Shown here: one piece after another, positions 8,404 to 15,252 of the stretch
Position numbering within the stretch: position 1 is the first letter of the stretch
How the letters are laid out: each line of letters opens with the position of its first letter
Source: Clostridiales bacterium
GTDB taxonomy: Bacteria; Bacillota; Clostridia; Oscillospirales; Acutalibacteraceae
Direction of reading: 5' to 3'
NCBI GenBank assembly: GCA_024684435.1
Contig: JAIKWV010000033.1
Span: forward strand, 44,923 to 108,922
Length of the DNA stretch: 64,000 nucleotides
Translations under genes and position numbers: made by a program
The notes under the pieces: model-generated
What the model saw: only the letters and a program-made list of their open reading frames with translations
What the model was told of the DNA's origin: nothing
The model's database searches: none

Positions 8404-9599
8404 TGAAAAAGCAGGTTTTGATCGTACTTAACAGCCTTGAGATAGGCGGTATTGAACGCAGTCTTGTGGGTTTGGTAAATTGCTTTGACTATGAAAAATA
8501 CGATGTGGATATATTTTTACAGTCCCGCAAAGGTGAATTTCTGGATCAGCTTACAGATAAATGTACTGTTCTTGAGGAAAAGCCACGCTGCGCCACACTG
8601 TTAAAGCCGGTCAAGGATGTTGTTAAGTCGGGACACTTCATGCTTGCCGCGGCAAGGATAGCCGCTAAATATCAGACAAAGCTGAAATACAGAAATTGCG
8701 GATCTGAGGATATTGACAAAATATCTTACGCTCACTATCAGAAGCTGTGGGACTATTCCGTCGGACTTCTCCCTAAAATAAATAAGAAATACGATGTTGC
8801 CCTGAGCTTCGCATGGCCGCATCATTACGTTGCCTTTAACGTCAGGGCAGACAAAAAACTGGCGTGGATACATACCGATTATACAAAAACGATAACCGAC
8901 CGTGACAGGGACGCGAAGGTATGGGATGTATTTGACAATATAATCGCTGTGTCAGACGAATGCGGCGCCGCCTTCAAAAAGGTGTATCCCGGATTGTCGG
9001 ACAAGGTAGTCACGGTGGAAAATATACTTTCTCCCGAGTTTGTCAGAAAGAGCGCATCGGAGTTTGAGGTACCGGAAATGCAGTGCGATGAAACTGCCTT
9101 GCTGACCATAGGAAGGTACTGTTACGCAAAAGCCTTTGATGTGGCTGTTGATATTTGCGCTGAGCTTGTTAGCCGGGGACAAAACATAAAATGGTTTGTC
9201 ATCGGTTACGGCGGAGGAGAGGATGAAATAAGGACCAGAGCCGAAAAGGCGGGTCTCAAGGATAAATTCATCTTTCTCGGAAAGCAGAAAAATCCTTATC
9301 CCTACATAAAAGCTTGCGATATATATGTTCAGCCCTCAAGGTACGAGGGCAAGGCGGTCTCCGTCAGGGAGGCGCAGATGTTGTGTAAGCCTGTTGTGAT
9401 AACGAACTTCACAACTGCGGCAAGTCAGGTCAAGGACGGCTTTGACGCTGTTATTTCTCCCATGGATGTCAAAAGCGTTGCGGATGATATACAGCGGCTT
9501 ATTGATTTTCCGGAGGAGGCTGAAAAGCTTATCCGCAACACGTCGGCGTCGGATTACGGAAACAGGGATCAGGTGGATCTGCTTTACAGCTTGTTTTGA
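8403..9599 (+). CDS. Glycosyltransferase family 4 (paralogue of the gene at 10799)
   Basis: 398 residues with the N-terminal pattern VLNSLEIGGIERSLVGLV. The donor domain includes LTIGRYCYAKAFDVA and NPYPYIKACDIYVQPSRYEG. The start is the ATG at 8403, sharing one base with the preceding stop. It is clearly homologous to the gene at 10799. The two share a 49-base block at 9291-9339 with only one mismatch, although the surrounding sequence is much more diverged. Specificity unknown. Confidence 0.88.
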   Translation: MKKQVLIVLNSLEIGGIERSLVGLVNCFDYEKYDVDIFLQSRKGEFLDQLTDKCTVLEEKPRCATLLKPVKDVVKSGHFMLAAARIAAKYQTKLKYRNCGSEDIDKISYAHYQKLWDYSVGLLPKINKKYDVALSFAWPHHYVAFNVRADKKLAWIHTDYTKTITDRDRDAKVWDVFDNIIAVSDECGAAFKKVYPGLSDKVVTVENILSPEFVRKSASEFEVPEMQCDETALLTIGRYCYAKAFDVAVDICAELVSRGQNIKWFVIGYGGGEDEIRTRAEKAGLKDKFIFLGKQKNPYPYIKACDIYVQPSRYEGKAVSVREAQMLCKPVVITNFTTAASQVKDGFDAVISPMDVKSVADDIQRLIDFPEEAEKLIRNTSASDYGNRDQVDLLYSLF

Positions 9600-9629
9600 A
9601 AACATTTAATTTGATATGGGATGGATCAT

Positions 9630-10700
9630 ATGAGCGTCAGGGTATCGGTCGTAGTGCCTGTATACAATGCGGAAAAGTATCTGAAAGAATGTTTTGACTC
9701 GTTAGTCGGGGTCGTCAATTTCAACGACATAGAGGTCGTTGCAGTTGATGACGGTTCCGTTGACGGTTCGGCTGCCATTTGTGACGATTATGCCGGAAGG
9801 TACAAAAATTTCAGAGTGATCCATCAGCCTAACGGGGGAGTAAGCGCCGCGAGGAACGCGGGGATCGAGGCTGCCGTGGGGGAGTTTATCGGTTTTTCCG
9901 ACGCGGATGATTATGTCTATCCGGAAATATATAAAACCTTGCTTGATTCTGCGGACGAATATAAAACTGACCTTGCCGTGTGCTGTTTCATAAAAGAGTT
10001 AAAAGACGGCGGCACACAGATGTGCGGCTTCAATCCGGGAAACAAGCCGTTTTACAGCGGCGATGAAGTGATCCGGGAGATCGTTTACAAGGCCATGACC
10101 GACTCCCGTTTCAACAGTGTGTACAACAAGCTCTTTTCCCGTGAGATCATAATGAAGAACAATGTGCGATTTCCACGCGGAAAAAAATACGGAGAGGACA
10201 GGGATTTTATATTAAGCTTTTTGTCCGGAGCTGAGGGAGTATCGTTTTCAAATTATGCGGGCTATTTTTACAGATATGTTGAAAGCGGCGCAATAAACCG
10301 AGCAAGAAACGACTATGTTGAGACCCTTTTGGCTCAGTATTATGCAGATCTGAGATCGTTTTCCGTGTTCAATATAGAAAAGTCTGTTATTGAGGAAAAC
10401 TGCGGAGTTTCTCTTATCAAAGGCTACATTTCCGCATTCTGGATAGCGGACGAAAGATCAAAGGGAAAAGAAAAGATCAATTTATTCAGATCGGCGGCGG
10501 ACAATGCGGGGATCAGGGATCTGTTTGAAAAGTGGTATGACAAGACCTTTGAGTCTGAATTGCCGTATAACAGGAAGATCATGGCGGCGGTCCTTGACAG
10601 AAATGTTTCGGCGATCAACAGGATAATTCAGTTCCACAAGTTGTCGGAACGGATAAAAACAACATTAAGAAAATTTGTCAGGCGATCCGGAAAAAATTAG
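9630..10700 (+). CDS. Glycosyltransferase family 2 (EpsJ-like)
   Basis: About 356 residues. The GT2 N-terminus VSVVVPVYNAEKYLKECFDS is followed by VAVDDGSVDGS, GVSAARNAGIE and FSDADDYVYPE, a textbook metal and nucleotide site set. The C-terminal third is rich in charged residues and ends in a basic tail (KTTLRKFVRRSGKN). Two ATG codons are possible (9621, 9630). The second is preferred because GGGATGG lies 5-6 nt upstream of it, and the protein then starts just before the conserved core. Confidence 0.9.
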   Translation: MSVRVSVVVPVYNAEKYLKECFDSLVGVVNFNDIEVVAVDDGSVDGSAAICDDYAGRYKNFRVIHQPNGGVSAARNAGIEAAVGEFIGFSDADDYVYPEIYKTLLDSADEYKTDLAVCCFIKELKDGGTQMCGFNPGNKPFYSGDEVIREIVYKAMTDSRFNSVYNKLFSREIIMKNNVRFPRGKKYGEDRDFILSFLSGAEGVSFSNYAGYFYRYVESGAINRARNDYVETLLAQYYADLRSFSVFNIEKSVIEENCGVSLIKGYISAFWIADERSKGKEKINLFRSAADNAGIRDLFEKWYDKTFESELPYNRKIMAAVLDRNVSAINRIIQFHKLSERIKTTLRKFVRRSGKN

Positions 10701-10723
10701 GAGAGCCGTAAAAATAATCATGA

Positions 10724-10798
10724 AAGGAGGAGCGGTTCAGGCATAAAAAATATGTTTCATCTCTTTTTGTGCGGTCACTGAATCATATGACGATTTTC
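10724..10798 (+). promoter_or_regulatory. Structured leader, homologous to the one at 35985-36058
   Basis: AAGGAGG (10724-10730) is followed by a three-part hairpin. GGTTCAG (10734-10740) pairs with CTGAATC (10778-10784), GCATAAAAA (10741-10749) with TTTTTGTGC (10764-10772), and ATG (10752-10754) with CAT (10758-10760). The ATG at 10799 follows 14 nt after the stem. The leader of the M16 gene aligns with it from the AAGGAGG to the ATG with a single indel. It has AAGGAGGAGCGGTTC and CTCTTTTTG in common, and keeps the outer stem through one compensatory change (A-U to G-C) and two wobble changes. Confidence 0.5.
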
Positions 10799-11983
10799 AT
10801 GAAAAAGAAGCTTTTGTTTGTGATCCCCAATCTGGGCAGCGGAGGCGCGGAAAAAAGTCTTATTTCCCTGCTTTCAAATATTGACTATGATAAATATGAG
10901 GTGGATATGTTCCTTTTCCGCAAGGAGGGAATGTTCCTCTCACAGATCCCCGAAAAGGTGAACGCGGTGCTTTGCAATCCGGATTTCAGATTTTTTGACG
11001 GACCTGCCGGAAAGGCATTCGTTCATTTCCTGCTGAAGGGAAGACTCGATATATTGCTTGCAAGGAAAAGGTATGCCGGTGAGTTCAGAAAAAACTCTCC
11101 CTATGACCCGCTCAAGGTATGGCAGTGCATGTCAAAATGTTTCAGCCCACTCAAAAAGGAGTACGACGTTTCAATAGGTTATCTTGAGGGCTTCGCGAAC
11201 TATTTTGCTCTTGACATGGTCAGGGCAAAAAAATACATTGCGTATGTGCACACGGATTATTCAAAAAACGATTTCCCCGAACAGTCGGACAAAGTATATT
11301 TCCCGAAATTTGATAAGATAGTCACAGTGTCTGAAAATTGCCTTAATGCTCTTGCGGAAATTTTCCCGGAGGAAAGGGATAAATTCACTGTAGTTGAAAA
11401 TATTTCATCCAAGAAAAATATCATGGCGCTGGCGGAAAGCGAAGATGTGGATCTCAAAAAAGATTGTTCCCTTGCCCTGTTGACCATAGGCAGGTTCTGC
11501 TGGGAAAAGGCTCTTGACACGGCAATAGACACCTGCGTGGAGCTTGTCGGAAGAGGCGTTGATTTCAAGTGGTATCACGTGGGAGACGGAGGCCCGGTCA
11601 AAGCAAAGATCCTGAAGTACTGCAAGGATAAACATATGAGCGACCGCTTCATAATGCTTGGAGAAAAGAGCAATCCTTATCCCTACATAAAAGCCTGCGA
11701 TATATATGTTCAGCCCTCAAAAGTCGAGGGAAAGAGCATTGCCATCGACGAGGCGATGCTTCTTGAAAAGCCCATACTGGTTTCAAATTTCCCCACGGCA
11801 AAGGATCAGATAACAGATGGAGTCACCGGCATAATAACCGAACATGACCCTGTCGCCCTTGCTGACAAAATAGTGGAAATGTCAAACGACAGTGAGCTTT
11901 GCAGAAGACTTTCGGAAAATCTTAAAGAACATACGGGCAACGAGGAAGAGATCGAAAAATTTTACGCGTTAATAAACGATTAG
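10799..11983 (+). CDS. Glycosyltransferase family 4 (paralogue of the gene at 8403)
   Basis: 394 residues from the ATG at 10799, which reproduces the N-terminus of its paralogue (MKKKLLFVIPNLGSGGAEKS). Other in-frame starts are GTG 10769 and ATG 10787, the latter only 5 nt beyond the Shine-Dalgarno if the leader hairpin is counted as closed. The donor domain has LTIGRFCWEKALDTA and NPYPYIKACDIYVQPSKVEG. There is no ordinary Shine-Dalgarno near any of these starts. It probably adds a sugar to the same repeat unit as its paralogue or to a related acceptor. Confidence 0.87.
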   Translation: MKKKLLFVIPNLGSGGAEKSLISLLSNIDYDKYEVDMFLFRKEGMFLSQIPEKVNAVLCNPDFRFFDGPAGKAFVHFLLKGRLDILLARKRYAGEFRKNSPYDPLKVWQCMSKCFSPLKKEYDVSIGYLEGFANYFALDMVRAKKYIAYVHTDYSKNDFPEQSDKVYFPKFDKIVTVSENCLNALAEIFPEERDKFTVVENISSKKNIMALAESEDVDLKKDCSLALLTIGRFCWEKALDTAIDTCVELVGRGVDFKWYHVGDGGPVKAKILKYCKDKHMSDRFIMLGEKSNPYPYIKACDIYVQPSKVEGKSIAIDEAMLLEKPILVSNFPTAKDQITDGVTGIITEHDPVALADKIVEMSNDSELCRRLSENLKEHTGNEEEIEKFYALIND

Positions 11984-11996
11984 GAGTGTATAACAT

Positions 11997-13154
11997 ATGT
12001 TACCCGCAATAATAATTTTATCGCTGATAACGGCAGCGTGTATCACCGTATTCATGTTTGACCTTGTTCCTGCCGCACTGACGTTTATCGGACGTATACA
12101 TATGGGGAACTGGGAGGATGATGTGGACTGGTATACCAGCGTCTATTCCGTGGCGCTGAAGTGGATATTAAAGACCCCGTCCGTGCCGGTCAGCGACAAT
12201 ACAAGTTATACTTTGATAGACAGAATAACCGGCAAATATAAAAAATCTTCTGTGCAGAGCTGGCAGGAGGCGTCATTGCTGCTGTCGGTTGACTGCAATT
12301 CTGAGTACGAGACAGTGCAGAACTTCATATGCAGCAAGATAGACCCTGAAACAGGTGAGTGGTATGAACCCCCGGAAAGTATTGACAGCGCAATGCTTGC
12401 CTTTGCGATAATGAAGTCAGCCGATACTCAGCGGATATATATTGATCCTGCGATGGAATACTGTTATGACCTTATCAATCGCTTTGTTACGGAGGACGGC
12501 ACGGTATGCTATTCAAAGGTAGTGCCTGACGTAAGATTCGTTGACACCGTTGGTATGATCTGCCCATTTTTGTTTGAATACGGAAAAAGATACGGCAGGC
12601 AAGAGGCTGTTATGCTTGCTTACAGACAGATGGGGGAATATCTCAACAAAGGTCTGCATCCGGAGCTTAATATTCCAGTCCACGCCTTCAACCTGTCCAA
12701 GGGCGAACCTCTCGGTATCTACGGTTGGGGCCGCGGCTGCGGATGGCTTGCGGTTGGTATAATGGACAGCATACTGACCCTTGACAAGAGCGATAAGATG
12801 TACGGTATGCTTGTTGCCGCGGCGCAGACTCTTGCGGACGCTGTATTGGAATATCAGCAGAAGGACGGAGCTTTTTGCCGTCAGCTCATAGGCGAACAGG
12901 TGGTGGATTCCTCCGCAACTTCTATGCTTGGCTGGTTTTTATATGAGCTGTACAACATAACCGGAGAGGAAGAATATCTGGATGCGGCAGAAAAAGCTTG
13001 TGACGCGCTTATGGCCATGACCCGCAGGGACGGAAAAGTCGATCTGGCGCAGGGCGATACAAAAGGCATAGGCTTTTACTCCAACACATTCAACACGCTG
13101 CCTGCCGCTCAGGGCTTTACCTTGAGACTGGCAAGAAATCTTAAGAAAATCTGA
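11997..13154 (+). CDS. Membrane-anchored glycoside hydrolase, GH88/GH105-like
   Basis: 385 residues. One N-terminal hydrophobic segment (about residues 2-30) looks like an uncleaved anchor. The rest fits the (alpha/alpha)6-barrel unsaturated-uronyl or rhamnogalacturonyl hydrolase family: EASLLLSVDC, an SIDSAMLAFAIM segment, YGWGRGCGWLAVGIMDSI (the family's WxRGNGW region) and QVVDSSATSMLGWFLYEL. Family members hydrolyse the unsaturated uronic acid left by polysaccharide lyases. Here the gene sits inside a biosynthetic operon (13 nt after a glycosyltransferase, 29 nt before the next gene), so trimming or editing of the organism's own glycan is a reasonable inference. Confidence 0.75.
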   Translation: MLPAIIILSLITAACITVFMFDLVPAALTFIGRIHMGNWEDDVDWYTSVYSVALKWILKTPSVPVSDNTSYTLIDRITGKYKKSSVQSWQEASLLLSVDCNSEYETVQNFICSKIDPETGEWYEPPESIDSAMLAFAIMKSADTQRIYIDPAMEYCYDLINRFVTEDGTVCYSKVVPDVRFVDTVGMICPFLFEYGKRYGRQEAVMLAYRQMGEYLNKGLHPELNIPVHAFNLSKGEPLGIYGWGRGCGWLAVGIMDSILTLDKSDKMYGMLVAAAQTLADAVLEYQQKDGAFCRQLIGEQVVDSSATSMLGWFLYELYNITGEEEYLDAAEKACDALMAMTRRDGKVDLAQGDTKGIGFYSNTFNTLPAAQGFTLRLARNLKKI

Positions 13155-13183
13155 GTATCATATCCGAGGAGATCGAGTTAAAC

Positions 13184-14281
13184 TTGAAGCGCACTTTATG
13201 CATTATTTTTACCGTAGCGGTAATTCTGACCGTGTCCGGAGGCTGCGGTCGTGATCGGCAGGATACAGAACTTTCTGCAACGGTGAAGAAAACAAATCAA
13301 ACAGATACAGCTACAGAGACAGATACAGTTACAGAAACGGTCACTGAACAGATCACAGAACCGGAGGATAAATCATTCCATATAAAAATGACCTTTGCCG
13401 GCGACTGTATGCTGGCGAGCTATTGCGGGCAGTATTATAAAGACAATTTTGCGTGGTATGCCAAAAACATGGAACCCGAATACTTCTTTGCCAATACCGC
13501 GGAGTTTTTCAAGAAAGACGATTTCACACTTGTAAATCTGGAAAATGTGCTGACCGACAGAGATCTTGCGGAAACAGCTAAGAACTACACACCTGCGTAT
13601 TGGTATAAAGGTCCCACCGAAAATACGAGGATACTCATAGCGGCGGGGGTAGAGGCAGTATCTCTCTCCAATAACCATACCATGGACTACGGCATCGATG
13701 GCGATGAAGATACCAAAAAGGCAGTTGACGCCGCGGGACTTCAGTGGGGAAATGCGGAAAAGACTCTATATTTTGAAAAGAACGGATTCACCGCAGCTAT
13801 TATCTGCAATGGGCTTTGGCAGCCCGCTCAGGCGAATGTCATCCTTTCACGTCTTAAGCAGGAGTCACAAAAATCAGACTATCAGATCGTGTTTTTCCAC
13901 GGAGGAACCGAGAGGCTCCACGCTCCGGAAGAGTGGAAGGTAAAGGCATGCCGCAGTATGGTGGACGCGGGAGCAGATCTGGTCATAGGCAGTCATCCCC
14001 ATGTGCTCCAACCGGAGGAGATATACAACGATGTGCACATAATATATTCAATGGCTAACTTTTGCTACGGCGGTTCAGACTATCCGGAAAACCGTACCGT
14101 ACTGTATTCTCTGGATCTTTTGGTAGACGACGGAAAGGTCATGGAAGAAAAGACGGATATTATTCCATACTATGTATATACGGGAGCAAAGAACAATTAT
14201 CAGCCCGCAAAAATCATCAATGAAAAGGAAAAAAATCAGGTTTTGGCTTTTATGCAGGGAAAAGTAAAATCCCCATTCTGA
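13184..14281 (+). CDS. CapA-family metallophosphoesterase-like lipoprotein
   Basis: 365 residues. The N-terminus is a short signal ending in a lipobox-like VSGGC (C21), followed by a Thr/Glu-rich linker to about residue 60. The CapA (PGA_cap) domain follows, with MTFAGDCML, NLENVLTD, SLSNNHTMDYG, FFHGGTERLHAPEEW and LVIGSHPHVLQ, the conserved Asp/Asn/His metal-site segments. CapA proteins act outside the membrane in polyglutamate or polysaccharide export and attachment; the exact reaction is unsettled. The start is a TTG with GAGGAGA about 12 nt upstream. It is the last gene before an intergenic promoter. Confidence 0.85.
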   Translation: MKRTLCIIFTVAVILTVSGGCGRDRQDTELSATVKKTNQTDTATETDTVTETVTEQITEPEDKSFHIKMTFAGDCMLASYCGQYYKDNFAWYAKNMEPEYFFANTAEFFKKDDFTLVNLENVLTDRDLAETAKNYTPAYWYKGPTENTRILIAAGVEAVSLSNNHTMDYGIDGDEDTKKAVDAAGLQWGNAEKTLYFEKNGFTAAIICNGLWQPAQANVILSRLKQESQKSDYQIVFFHGGTERLHAPEEWKVKACRSMVDAGADLVIGSHPHVLQPEEIYNDVHIIYSMANFCYGGSDYPENRTVLYSLDLLVDDGKVMEEKTDIIPYYVYTGAKNNYQPAKIINEKEKNQVLAFMQGKVKSPF

Positions 14282-14322
14282 GCAAACGGTAAATATATTA
14301 TAAACTAATATCAATAAAACAG

Positions 14323-14352
14323 TTGAAGTCTCAGGTGCATTTGTGTTATTAT
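14323..14352 (+). promoter_or_regulatory. Candidate extended -10 promoter of the phosphatase/kinase genes
   Basis: TTGAAG (14323-14328) and TATTAT (14347-14352) are 18 nt apart, with TGT directly before the -10 forming an extended -10. It lies in the 114-nt gap upstream of the CpsB-type phosphatase and suggests that the regulatory pair can be transcribed separately from the biosynthetic genes. Confidence 0.5.
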
Positions 14353-14395
14353 ATAAAGGTATCAATTTATTATTGATATAATCAAGGAGAACAAT

Positions 14396-15160
14396 ATGGT
14401 AGATTTACATTGTCATCTTCTTCATAATATCGACGACGGTTCGGGCTCCCTGTCCGAATCCGTTGAGCTTTGCCGTCAGGCGGAATATAACGATATTGAT
14501 ACGGTGGTCCTGACCCCTCATTTGTCCGATGTTATGAACGTAGAGGATTTTTTAGAGACGCGGGACAAACGTATAGAGGAGCTCAGAGCCGAGCTGGTCA
14601 AAGAGGAAATAGAGCTTGAACTCATTCCCGGAGCGGAGGTCTATGTCAACGACGATATTTTTTATGCGCCGAGTTTAAAGGGCGCCGCTATAGGAAATAC
14701 AAACTTTATCCTCGTTGAATTTGATTTCAACGGTCTTGGGCTAAACAGGCTGGCGCGTTATCTTAACGAGTTCCTCGACCGCGATATGCGCCCCATCGTT
14801 GCGCACCCGGAGAGATATTCGTATTTGCAGAGGGATTACGATCTGATAAATTATCTCAGCAGATGCGGAGTGCTGTTTCAGGTAAACGCAAGCAGTCTTG
14901 CAGGGTATGGCGCCCGGGGCGATTATGAGCTGGGTCACAAACTGGTAAAAAACAGTATAGCCTCGTTTATTGCCACGGATGCTCATTCCATGTCGGGGAG
15001 ATCAAACAATATGGACGAGCTTATAAGCAGGTTCCCCGGTGATATCAGCGATACCTGTCTTGAATATATGCTTGAGATCGCTCCAAGACACGTTATCAAC
15101 GGCAAGGAACCGCCGCAGATATACCGCACGCCGCTGGTAAGCAATACATGGAAACGGTAA
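14396..15160 (+). CDS. PHP-type tyrosine-protein phosphatase, CpsB/YwqE family
   Basis: 254 residues, the family's usual length. PHP metal motifs are visible: DLHCHLLHNIDDGS at the N-terminus, LTPHL, the IVAHPERY segment near residue 139, and FIATDAHS near 192. These manganese-dependent enzymes remove phosphate from the tyrosine-rich tail of the partner BY-kinase and so control polysaccharide chain length and export. The partner kinase follows 92 nt downstream. AAGGAG precedes the ATG at normal spacing. It is the only such phosphatase in the window, against two kinases. Confidence 0.92.
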   Translation: MVDLHCHLLHNIDDGSGSLSESVELCRQAEYNDIDTVVLTPHLSDVMNVEDFLETRDKRIEELRAELVKEEIELELIPGAEVYVNDDIFYAPSLKGAAIGNTNFILVEFDFNGLGLNRLARYLNEFLDRDMRPIVAHPERYSYLQRDYDLINYLSRCGVLFQVNASSLAGYGARGDYELGHKLVKNSIASFIATDAHSMSGRSNNMDELISRFPGDISDTCLEYMLEIAPRHVINGKEPPQIYRTPLVSNTWKR

Positions 15161-15193
15161 AGATCGTACCGATGAGTTATATATTCTGAAATG

Positions 15194-15252
15194 AAAGGTG
15201 GGAGAGAGGCGAAGAAACTGCTTAAAAAGCATATTTTCTTCAGTCTCATACA
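15194..15252 (+). promoter_or_regulatory. Purine-rich ribosome site and hairpin before the first BY-kinase
   Basis: A Shine-Dalgarno-rich run (AAAGGTGGGAGAGAGG, 15194-15209) is followed by a hairpin. GAAGAAA (15211-15217) pairs with TTTCTTC (15235-15241), and TGCTT (15219-15223) with AAGCA (15227-15231) around an AAA loop. The ATG at 15253 follows 11 nt later and has no closer Shine-Dalgarno. A 25-codon ORF (15191-15268) runs through the same stretch and overlaps the start. Confidence 0.45.

Noticed and set aside
10752..10781. Nine-codon peptide gene in the glycosyltransferase leader
   Set aside because: Its ATG is 21 nt from the Shine-Dalgarno and inside the predicted stem; the homologous leader at 35985 does not keep it.
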